Assembly: GCA_965370265.1 (NCBI GenBank)
Contig: CBDUSL010000045.1
Location: forward strand, 1 to 5,024
Reading direction: 5' to 3'
DNA length: 5,024 bases
Source: CBDUSL01 sp965370265
GTDB taxonomy: Bacteria > Patescibacteriota > Patescibacteriia > JAXHNJ01
Below, one piece after another: positions 1-5,024 of the stretch. Position 1 is the stretch's first letter. Each line of letters starts with the position of its first letter. The notes beneath the pieces were generated by a model. The model did not search any database. It saw only the letters and a program-made list of their open reading frames with translations, and was not told the origin of the DNA. Both the position numbers and the translations under genes were made by a program.

Positions 1-437
1 GACAATCGTTTCTCAGTGTTTACGATACGAAAGTTAAAGCGGGATTGCCAAAATTCACCGATATGAATTTCCCGCGAAAAATTTCCTTTAATAGATTGCA
101 AAAGATTTGAAATGGTATAATCGTGCAGGCTAGAAAGCCTGCGCTGGGCGCCAGCGGAAGATTTAACATAAGAAAAATCATAATCATCACACTCCCAGCG
201 CACCTTTTCTAAGGTGCGCGGGTAATCTGCGCTGACATTTTTTTGGGCCAACAAATGCAAATGATCAGGTAATATACAAAAGGAGACCAAATTATAATGT
301 TTTATCTTACATGCTTTAACAACAGTTCTATACAGTAATAATGCGTATTTTTCGTTCTCAAAAAACCAAATTCGGCATTTGGTATTCGTGGTAATAAAAT
401 ACGGATATATGGTTTGATATACCCTTCTTTGAGTCAT
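1..437 (-). CDS. REP-associated tyrosine transposase (Y1/IS200-like, HUH family), partial: 3' end cut by window edge
   Basis: Translating the minus strand from the ATG at 437 gives 145 uninterrupted codons running off the left edge. The N-terminal part reads like Y1_Tnp/RAYT proteins: a YFITTNT strand near residues 13-19, then ILPDHLHLL at 55-63 containing the HUH metal-binding pair H59 and H61, then SNLLQSIKGNFSREI (110-124) and GEFWQSRFNFRIV (127-139), matching the family's K-x-x-F-S-R and F-W-Q blocks. The catalytic tyrosine normally lies further on, near a Y-I-x-x-N-P block, and would be outside the window. Such enzymes cut and join single-stranded DNA at REP hairpins and are usually single-copy, domesticated genes. 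Residues about 69-106, between the HUH block and the helix, look inserted: they are encoded by strong palindromes (see 125-156 and 194-222). A consensus promoter lies upstream; the Shine-Dalgarno is weak (AGGG about 10 nt before ATG). Family assignment is firm; activity is unknown. Confidence 0.88.
   Translation of the reverse strand, partial: MTQRRVYQTIYPYFITTNTKCRIWFFENEKYALLLYRTVVKACKIKHYNLVSFCILPDHLHLLAQKNVSADYPRTLEKVRWECDDYDFSYVKSSAGAQRRLSSLHDYTISNLLQSIKGNFSREIHIGEFWQSRFNFRIVNTEKRL
125..156. repeat. Tandem hairpins inside the transposase reading frame
   Basis: Two perfect hairpins stand back to back. The first pairs GCAGGCT (125-131) with AGCCTGC (136-142) around the loop AGAA. The second pairs CGCTGG (142-147) with CCAGCG (151-156) around a 3-nt loop, sharing base 142. 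They encode roughly residues 94-105 of the transposase. TGCGCTGGG (140-148) is also complementary to CCCAGCGCA (194-202), so a longer alternative foldback with the hairpin at 194-222 is possible. The 8-mer CTGCGCTG occurs at 139-146 and again at 227-234. GC content is much higher than in the flanking gene. This looks like a REP-type palindrome inserted in frame, as known for palindromic elements inside Rickettsia proteins; that origin is inferred. Confidence 0.7.
194..222. repeat. Long REP-like hairpin with bulge inside the transposase reading frame
   Basis: GCGCACCTT (198-206) pairs perfectly with AAGGTGCGC (211-219) around the loop TTCT. Beyond a single bulged A at 197, CCC (194-196) pairs with GGG (220-222), giving a 12-bp stem. 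A stem with one bulge near its base is typical of REP hairpins. It encodes about residues 72-82 of the transposase. Its loop on the minus strand is AGAA, the same loop that hairpin 125-142 has on the plus strand, so the two are related in inverted orientation. Confidence 0.7.
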
Positions 438-476
438 AAAAAAGCGGCCCTTTTAAAAGCCACCAATTGTATCCTT

Positions 477-505
477 ATTTTATCTAAATCTTACAACCAT
501 GTCAA
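477..505 (-). promoter_or_regulatory. Sigma-70-type promoter of the transposase gene
   Basis: On the minus strand a perfect -35 box TTGACA (500-505) is followed after exactly 17 bp by TAAAAT (477-482), one mismatch from the consensus -10. Transcription would start near 470, giving a leader of about 33 nt before the ATG at 437. The promoter lies between the GC-rich palindromic cluster (511-580) and the gene, so the transposase can be expressed independently of glmS. Confidence 0.75.
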
Positions 506-510
506 ATCTA

Positions 511-580
511 GTGCCTGCCCGCCGAGGCCCTGAGCCTCGAGCCTGTCCTGAGCGGCGGCGAAGGGAAGGGCGAAGGCGGG
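511..580. repeat. GC-rich REP-like palindromic cluster downstream of glmS
   Basis: This 70-bp block is strongly GC-rich against AT-rich flanks and is built of inverted and direct repeats. An inner hairpin pairs CGAGGC (523-528) with GCCTCG (534-539) around 5 nt. Outer arms CCCGCC (518-523) and GGCGGG (575-580) can close the whole block, sharing base 523 with the inner stem. CCTGAGC repeats at 529-535 and 547-553, and GGCGAAGG at 557-564 and 569-576. The stretch CCTGTCCTGAGCGG, with GCGAAGGG at 558-565 a few bases on, resembles widespread intergenic REP-type palindromes in bacteria (recalled, not searched). It begins 5 bp after the glmS stop and could slow or end transcription or protect the mRNA 3' end, but there is no T-tract typical of an intrinsic terminator. 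The adjacent RAYT gene suggests it belongs to that enzyme's substrate family. Confidence 0.7.
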
Positions 581-585
581 TCAAA

Positions 586-2418
586 CTATTCGACCGTAAC
601 GCTTTTCGCTAAATTTCTCGGCTGGTCAACATGACAACCCCGAAGAACCGCTAAATGATAGGCTAAAAGCTGGAGAGGAATAACGGAAAGAAGAGGAACC
701 AGCATTTCTTCTGTTTTTGGAATATAAATAACATGATCAGCTATTTTTTCTATTTCTTTGTCTCCTTCTGTTGCCACGCAAATCACAATTCCCTTTCTGG
801 CTTTTACTTCCTCAATATTACTCATAATTTTTTCATAAATCGTAGAATTACCGGTAGCAATAAAAACGACCGGCATTTTTTCGTCTATCAAAGCAATGGG
901 GCCATGTTTCATTTCAGCGGCCGGGTAACCCTCTGCGTGAATATAGGAAATTTCCTTAAGTTTAAGAGCTCCTTCAAGGGCGACCGGAAAATTATAGCCG
1001 CGTCCAAGATAAAGAAAATTATTTGTATTAACAAATTTTTCAACCAGTCGTTTTATTTCCTCGCTTTTTTTTAATATCTTTTTGACCTGTTCCGGAATTT
1101 TTTCCAGAGCTTTAAGCAAAATTTTGTCTCTTTTTTCACTGGCCTTACCGAGTAATCCTGATAGATAAACAGATAAAAGATAAAAAGCGGTTATCTGGGA
1201 AGTAAAGGCCTTAGTCGAAGCGACTCCAATTTCCGGTCCAGCGTGAATATAAATCCCGCCATCTGTTTCCCGGGCAATAGTGGAACCAACGGCATTTACT
1301 ATTCCCATAACTTTAGCTCCTCTCTTTTTGGCCTCTCTAAGAGCGGCTAGAGTATCAGCTGTTTCGCCGGACTGGCTTATTACTATTACCAGGATTTTTT
1401 TATCAACAACTGGGTGGCGATACCTAAATTCGGAAGCGTATTCCACTTCCACCGGCAGACCGGTTAATTCTTCAATAATATATTCAGCGACCAGCCCAGC
1501 GTGCCAAGAAGTGCCGCAAGCGGTAATAATAATCCGATTTATACCGGTTAAATATTCATTCAACCGCATTATTCCTCCCAGTTTTACTATTCCGTGTTTA
1601 GCGTTTAATCTTCCTCGAAAAGCATTGGTGATTGTCTCCGGTTGTTCAAAAATTTCTTTGAGCATATAGTGGGAAAAATCAGCCTTTTCCAGCTTCGCTA
1701 AATCCCATTTTATTTCTTCAACTTTTTTATTGATTTCTGTATTTTTTATAGTCAAAGTCCGGCATCCTTCTTGAGTAAGAACAACCATTTCTTTATCATC
1801 CAAATAAATCACTTTTTTGGTATGATTTAAAAGAGGGGCAACATCAGAGGCAACAAAATATTCATCTTCACCTAAACCAACTACCAATGGGCTTCCGTTG
1901 CGAGCGGCCACTATTTTGCCGGGCTCTTCCTTGGCAACAACGGCAATAGCGTAGGCGCCTTCAACTTGATGAAGAGCTTTTTGGACCGCTTTTTCTAAGT
2001 TACCTTCATAATATTTCTCAATTAAATGGACAATTACTTCCGTATCAGTTTCCGAAATAAATTTATGGCCCTCCCTTTTCAGTAATTCTTTAAGAGTATT
2101 ATAATTTTCTATAATCCCATTATGAGCTAGGGCAATTTTTTTATGGCAGTCAAAATGAGGGTGAGCATTTTTCTCGCTAGGTTCACCATGCGTAGCCCAG
2201 CGTGTATGGGCAATGCCCACGGAGCTGGCAAAAGAATCTTTTTTAAGTTTTTTTTCAAATTCCAATATCTTTCCTTTTGCCTTCTTGATATCCAGTTTAC
2301 CGTTTGAAACTAAAGCAACCCCGGCTGAATCGTAACCGCGGTATTCCAAACGTTTTAACCCTTCAATTAGAATAGGGAGGGCTTCTTTTTTTCCGATATA
2401 ACCTATTATTCCGCACAT
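586..2418 (-). CDS. glmS: Glutamine--fructose-6-phosphate aminotransferase (isomerizing), glucosamine-6-phosphate synthase
   Basis: Makes glucosamine-6-phosphate from fructose-6-phosphate and glutamine, the first committed step toward UDP-GlcNAc for peptidoglycan; cytoplasmic. The 610-residue product has the usual family length (E. coli 609). Residues 2 to about 220 are the class II glutaminase domain: C2 (the nucleophile once Met is removed), R73-W74 in HTRWATHG, N100-G101 in AHNGIIENY, and D125. Two SIS domains follow, at roughly 285-425 and 455-595. They carry C301-G-T-S, S348-Q-S-G-E-T353, the STK block at 401-403, K486 and E489 in LKLKEISYIHAEG, and H505 in KHGP; the C-terminus ends in the canonical LAKSVTVE. 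All catalytic residues appear present. The start is fixed because Cys must be residue 2. It lies 39 nt after prfB and has its own promoter-like sequence, no Shine-Dalgarno and no room for a glmS ribozyme, so that control is absent. Confidence 0.98.
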   Translation of the reverse strand: MCGIIGYIGKKEALPILIEGLKRLEYRGYDSAGVALVSNGKLDIKKAKGKILEFEKKLKKDSFASSVGIAHTRWATHGEPSEKNAHPHFDCHKKIALAHNGIIENYNTLKELLKREGHKFISETDTEVIVHLIEKYYEGNLEKAVQKALHQVEGAYAIAVVAKEEPGKIVAARNGSPLVVGLGEDEYFVASDVAPLLNHTKKVIYLDDKEMVVLTQEGCRTLTIKNTEINKKVEEIKWDLAKLEKADFSHYMLKEIFEQPETITNAFRGRLNAKHGIVKLGGIMRLNEYLTGINRIIITACGTSWHAGLVAEYIIEELTGLPVEVEYASEFRYRHPVVDKKILVIVISQSGETADTLAALREAKKRGAKVMGIVNAVGSTIARETDGGIYIHAGPEIGVASTKAFTSQITAFYLLSVYLSGLLGKASEKRDKILLKALEKIPEQVKKILKKSEEIKRLVEKFVNTNNFLYLGRGYNFPVALEGALKLKEISYIHAEGYPAAEMKHGPIALIDEKMPVVFIATGNSTIYEKIMSNIEEVKARKGIVICVATEGDKEIEKIADHVIYIPKTEEMLVPLLSVIPLQLLAYHLAVLRGCHVDQPRNLAKSVTVE

Positions 2419-2424
2419 AATGGT

Positions 2425-2456
2425 ATTATACTAACAAATAATATTTTTGAGGTCAA
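2425..2456 (-). promoter_or_regulatory. Promoter of glmS, giving an essentially leaderless mRNA
   Basis: In the 39-nt prfB-glmS gap the minus strand carries a perfect -10, TATAAT (2425-2430), ending only 6 nt before the ATG at 2418. A -35-like TTGACC sits at 2451-2456, with a 20-bp spacer; if TAGTAT (2428-2433) is taken as the -10, the spacer is the ideal 17 bp. Either way transcription would start within a few bases of the initiator ATG. No Shine-Dalgarno is present. The -35 box starts immediately before the prfB stop codon. Evidence is sequence match only; the AT-rich context raises the chance of coincidence. Confidence 0.5.
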
Positions 2457-2457
2457 T

Positions 2458-3547
2458 TTACTTTTTTCTCAAAAATTTTTCAATAAAATTATCAATTTCA
2501 CCATCTAGAATTTTATTAACATCCTGTTCTTCATGTTTTGTCCGATGGTCTTTAACCATTTTATAGGGTTGGAGTACGTACGAACGTATTTGATTGCCCC
2601 AAGCTGCTTCGTGGTATTCTCCTCTCAGTTTTTGCTTTTCTTCCTGTTTTTCATCTTCAATAATTTGGTGAAGTTTGCTTTTTAATATTTTCATAGCCGT
2701 CTCTTTGTTTTGCTTCTGCGAACGTTCATTCTGGCAAGTAACCGTGATTTTGGTGGGAAGATGGGTTATTCTAACGGCTGAATAGGTCGTATTAACGGAC
2801 TGTCCGCCGTGCCCGGAAGAAAGAAAAGTGTCAATCCTTATATCCTTATCATTAATTTCCACTTCATCAATTTCTTCAAGTTCGGGAATAACCTCAACCA
2901 AGGCAAAGGAGGTGTGTCTCATTTTTTCCGCGTCAAAAGGTGAAATTCTGACCAAGCGATGAACGCCGTTTTCCGACTTTAAAAATCCAAAAGCATAATT
3001 TCCTTTTACTTCAAAAGTGACGCTTTTTATACCTGCTTCTGAACCAACTGATTCATGTATTATTCTCACCAACCACCCTCTTTTTTCACAAAATCTTAAA
3101 TACATTCGCAAAAGCATGGCCGCCCAATCTTGAGCATCAACCCCCCCCGTGCCGGCGTGAATGGCAATTATCGCATTATTTTTATCATATTTTTCTGAAA
3201 GCAAAATAAAAAACTCAAGCTTTTCAAATTCCTGCTTAAGCAATATAAATTTTTTTTCAATTTCTTTTTTTATTGAGTGGTCTTTTTCTTTCTCCGACTC
3301 CAGGGCTAGTTCCAAAAGTTCTTTATTCTCTTTTTGTAATCTTTCCCAGGTTTCCATTTCTTTGGTCAGTTCTTCAAATTTTCGGCTTTTTTCTTCGGCC
3401 TCGTCTTTAACATTCCAAAAATCAGGCTCCTGCATTTGGAACTCAAGATCTTTTAGATCAGTTTTCTTTTTTTCAAGGTCAAAGAAACCCCCTTGCCTGA
3501 TCAATCTTCAGACTTAGATCTTTGATTTGTTTGATAATTTCATCCAT
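2458..3547 (-). CDS. prfB: Peptide chain release factor 2, expressed by +1 programmed ribosomal frameshift
   Basis: Releases the nascent chain at UGA and UAA codons. The gene is in two frames. Codons 1-22 run from the ATG at 3547 to CTT (3482-3484), followed by in-frame TGA (3479-3481). After a +1 shift the protein continues at GAC (3478-3480) to TAA at 2458-2460, giving 362 residues against 365 in E. coli. In the joined protein SPF, the stop-codon-reading tripeptide specific to RF2, is at 202-204, and the peptidyl-hydrolysis motif GGQ at 247-249 in SSGHGGQSVNTT; the AGTGGVDAQDWAAMLLRMY block (about 131-149) is also typical. The N-terminal third is Lys/Glu-rich and helical. An in-frame TAG at 3560-3562 limits the start to ATG 3547 or TTG 3553, and ATG is preferred. 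No Shine-Dalgarno precedes it. It lies 23 nt after htrA with no clear promoter between, so it is probably co-transcribed with htrA. Confidence 0.96.
3478..3493 (-). promoter_or_regulatory. prfB +1 programmed frameshift site
   Basis: Read on the minus strand the codons are AGG GGG TTT CTT TGA C. AGGGGG (3488-3493) is the internal Shine-Dalgarno that pulls on the 16S rRNA. CTT (3482-3484) is the slippery codon, TGA (3479-3481) the in-frame stop, and the following C makes it a poor termination context. Spacing from AGGGGG to CTT is three bases, as in E. coli. When RF2 is scarce ribosomes pause at TGA, slip to TTT and read GAC, making full-length RF2; when RF2 is ample they stop after 22 residues. 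This is the well-known autoregulatory loop of bacterial prfB. Confidence 0.96.
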
Positions 3548-3570
3548 AACCAAATAAATCTAATTAATTG

Positions 3571-4806
3571 TTATTTCGCCTCCCATTCGCCTAGTATGGC
3601 TATTACTTCCTTTTCCGATCCGTCGTGCAGAATCTTTAAAGTTACTTCATCATTTGGATTTTTTTGTAATATTAACTTTGCCAAGCTGTTATCACTGTTA
3701 ATTTGTGTTCCATTAAATTCCAGAATAATATCATTTTCTTCCAGTCCGGCTTTGTCGGCTGGACTCCCCGGAATAACCGCTAATTCACTAACTTCATCGC
3801 CTTTGACCAATAAGACTCCGTAATCATATGATAAATTGTTGGATTCTTTAATGCTTTCGTTTATCATTAAATATCTAACTCCCAGATAAGGACGGATTAT
3901 TTTCCCTACTTTCTGGATACTTTCAATATCTGCTTTGGCTTGGTTGATAGGAATAGCAAAACCGACCAACTGACCCTGGAGAGAAATAGCCGTGTTAATA
4001 CCAATCACCTGCCCGGCTAAATTAATTAGCGGCCCCCCTGAATTTCCCTGGTTAATTGCCGCGTCTGTTTGGATTGTGTTTTCTAAAGTTTCTGAAGAGC
4101 CGTATGAACCGCTGCTCGCTTCGATAGTCCTTGAAAGGCCTGAAATAATCCCTTTAGTAACCGTATTGCGGTATTCCCCCAAGGCATTACCGATAGCAAT
4201 AACCGTTTGGCCAATTTGTGAAGAGTCAGAATCACCAAGTTCTACCGTGGTGAGATTGTCCGCTTCAATTTTTAGGAAAGCCAAATCATTAGTCGGGTCT
4301 TTAGCAATTACCTGGGCTTTGTAATTCTTGCCGTCATTCAAAACTACCGAATAATCAGTCTCCTCGTCTTCAACCACGTGTTTATTGGTCAGGATTAACC
4401 CATCTGCAGTAATAATAAAACCTGTCCCTCCAGAAACCTCCTGTTCTCCTTCCGGTATTTGATAAGGAGAGGAGAAAAAGAAATTTTCAAAAGGAGAAAA
4501 AGAGTTATTGTCATAATATTTTGAATAATCCTTAGTGCCGATAACACTAACCACGGCGGGATTTACCTTATTAACCGCTTCAATGGTGGCTGAATTTTCT
4601 TCAATTTGCAAAGTAGAAGTATTGATATTAAGAAAGCTGTCCTGGATTGTGTCCTGCCCCAGTACATTGGTTTTAAACCAAGTACTTAGACTCCCCTCAG
4701 AAGCAAGGTAGCCAAAAAATCCCCCGGACATACCCCCTACTAAAAAACTGATTACCAAGGCGGTAGTAATAACTACTGAAATATTTTTGGGTTTGTCTTT
4801 TTCCAT
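3571..4806 (-). CDS. htrA: HtrA/DegP-family serine protease, membrane-anchored, single PDZ domain
   Basis: An extracytoplasmic quality-control protease (trypsin-like fold, family S1C) that degrades misfolded envelope or secreted proteins. The 411-residue product starts with a short Lys-rich N-terminus (MEKDKPK), then a hydrophobic, glycine-containing segment at about 9-34 with no evident cleavage site, so it is probably an N-in signal anchor. A Ser/Thr/Asn-rich linker (about 38-75) leads to the protease domain (about 76-300). Its triad is H143 in LTNKHVV, D174 in PTNDLAFLKI, and S256 in the oxyanion-hole motif QGNSGGPL. One PDZ domain spans about 305-400 (YLGVRY; GSPADKAGLEENDIILEFNG). The architecture is like DegS and Gram-positive HtrA proteins rather than two-PDZ DegP. 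The ATG at 4806 places the anchor correctly at the N-terminus. A promoter lies just upstream and prfB 23 nt downstream. Family certain; the precise substrate or regulatory role is unknown. Confidence 0.95.
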   Translation of the reverse strand: MEKDKPKNISVVITTALVISFLVGGMSGGFFGYLASEGSLSTWFKTNVLGQDTIQDSFLNINTSTLQIEENSATIEAVNKVNPAVVSVIGTKDYSKYYDNNSFSPFENFFFSSPYQIPEGEQEVSGGTGFIITADGLILTNKHVVEDEETDYSVVLNDGKNYKAQVIAKDPTNDLAFLKIEADNLTTVELGDSDSSQIGQTVIAIGNALGEYRNTVTKGIISGLSRTIEASSGSYGSSETLENTIQTDAAINQGNSGGPLINLAGQVIGINTAISLQGQLVGFAIPINQAKADIESIQKVGKIIRPYLGVRYLMINESIKESNNLSYDYGVLLVKGDEVSELAVIPGSPADKAGLEENDIILEFNGTQINSDNSLAKLILQKNPNDEVTLKILHDGSEKEVIAILGEWEAK

Positions 4807-4823
4807 ATTTTTAACTCATTACT

Positions 4824-4853
4824 ATTTTAACACATTTATACAAACATTTTCAA
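4824..4853 (-). promoter_or_regulatory. Promoter of htrA (probably htrA-prfB)
   Basis: On the minus strand TTGAAA (4848-4853) is followed after 18 bp by TAAAAT (4824-4829). TGT directly precedes the -10, matching the extended -10 form TGn. The -10 ends 17 nt before the ATG at 4806, so the predicted leader is only about 10 nt and carries no real Shine-Dalgarno (at best GAG). It lies immediately downstream of the terminator of the preceding gene, consistent with the start of a new transcription unit. Confidence 0.6.
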
Positions 4854-4859
4854 TTAATT

Positions 4860-4884
4860 AAAAAATTGGCCATAACTAGCCAAT
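4860..4884 (-). terminator. Rho-independent terminator of the upstream partial gene
   Basis: On the minus strand ATTGGC (4879-4884) pairs with GCCAAT (4865-4870) around an 8-nt loop and is followed directly by a run of T (plus-strand A at 4860-4865, the last A pairing in the stem). It lies 15 nt after the TGA of the gene ending at 4900 and just before the htrA promoter. The stem is short and only moderately GC-rich, so termination may be partial. Confidence 0.65.
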
Positions 4885-4899
4885 AACAATTAAATAATT

Positions 4900-5024
4900 T
4901 CAATGGCATTCACCGGCCAGAGGCACTTCTTGAACAGTATTAATATCCTCGTCCCCGGCGACTTCCCCTCCTCCACCAACTCCGATAGTTTCAATGTTTT
5001 CAGTCTGGTTTTCAAGAATTTGTG
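4900..5024 (-). CDS. Hypothetical protein, C-terminal 40 residues only
   Basis: The minus strand is open from the right edge to TGA at 4900-4902. The visible tail is acidic and Gly-rich: QILENQTENIETIGVGGGG, then EVAGDEDINTVQEVPLAGECH. Most codons start with G or A, as in real coding sequence, and a terminator follows 15 nt later, which supports this frame over the other open frame here (stop at 4890-4892), which would give an unlikely Lys/Leu-rich tail. The composition suggests a flexible, probably disordered C-terminus. I recognise no family, and the N-terminal part is outside the window, so no function is offered. Confidence 0.55.
   Translation of the reverse strand, partial: QILENQTENIETIGVGGGGEVAGDEDINTVQEVPLAGECH

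Noticed and set aside
123..234. CRISPR array or tRNA in the hairpin-rich stretch
   Set aside because: Repeats are not regularly spaced and no cloverleaf or anticodon arm fits; the stretch is part of an open reading frame.
511..580. Intrinsic terminator of glmS
   Set aside because: Hairpins are present, but no T-tract follows on the minus strand, so I call it a REP-like repeat with only a possible role in transcript ending.
733..1074. Open frame of 113 codons on the plus strand
   Set aside because: It lies wholly inside glmS on the opposite strand; its product is low-complexity, Phe/Ile/Ser-rich and matches nothing.
1280..1669. Open frame of 129 codons on the plus strand
   Set aside because: Antisense shadow of the glmS SIS domain; no start signals or recognisable motifs.
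2419..2457. glmS ribozyme or riboswitch upstream of glmS
   Set aside because: The gap is only 39 nt, AT-rich and without the required helices.
2458..3504. prfB as a single-frame gene starting at TTG 3504
   Set aside because: The frameshift site and 22-codon leader frame from ATG 3547 explain the N-terminus far better.
3161..3823. Two plus-strand open frames (3161-3517 and 3527-3823)
   Set aside because: Antisense to prfB and to the 3' end of htrA; Ser/Phe-rich translations typical of reverse reading of Lys/Glu-rich genes.
3992..4324. Open frame of 110 codons on the plus strand
   Set aside because: Antisense to the conserved htrA protease domain, with no independent support.
4890..5024. Alternative minus-strand frame at the right edge ending at TAA 4890-4892
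   Set aside because: Its Lys/Leu-rich tail and codon pattern are less coding-like than the frame ending at 4900, and it would run closer to the terminator stem.

Overview
This 5,024-base window carries one tightly packed block of genes, all on the minus strand, from a moderately AT-rich bacterial genome. Read in transcription order (right to left), it holds: the 3' end of an unrecognised gene followed by a rho-independent terminator; a membrane-anchored HtrA-type serine protease; prfB (peptide chain release factor 2), with its classic +1 programmed frameshift; glmS (glucosamine-6-phosphate synthase); a short GC-rich REP-like palindromic cluster; and the 5' part of a REP-associated (Y1/IS200-like) tyrosine transposase gene cut by the left edge.

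The organism cannot be named from the sequence. The short intergenic gaps, weak or missing Shine-Dalgarno sequences, very short predicted leaders and a RAYT transposase beside GC-rich palindromes fit a small-genome candidate-phyla-radiation bacterium (for example Parcubacteria), but this is a guess from style. TGA is a stop codon here: the RF2 gene is autoregulated at an in-frame TGA, and the partial gene at the right end appears to stop at TGA. That argues against the TGA-as-glycine code of Gracilibacteria/SR1.

Layout. 1-437: RAYT gene, C-terminal end outside the window, with an in-frame block of palindromes in the middle. 438-585: its promoter and leader, plus the REP-like cluster abutting glmS. 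586-2418: glmS. 2419-2457: a 39-nt gap holding a promoter so close to the glmS ATG that the mRNA would be essentially leaderless. 2458-3547: prfB as two frames joined at CTT TGA C. 3571-4806: htrA, probably co-transcribed with prfB from a promoter at 4824-4853. 4860-4884: terminator of the upstream gene. 4900-5024: end of that gene.

The core genes have unrelated housekeeping roles (extracytoplasmic protein quality control, translation termination at TGA/TAA, entry into amino-sugar synthesis), and I see no sign that they form one pathway. The most interesting parts are the palindromes embedded inside the transposase reading frame, the neighbouring intergenic REP-like cluster, and the contrast between gene starts without Shine-Dalgarno sequences and the perfectly kept internal Shine-Dalgarno of the prfB frameshift site. 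I did not find a clear new multi-gene system.
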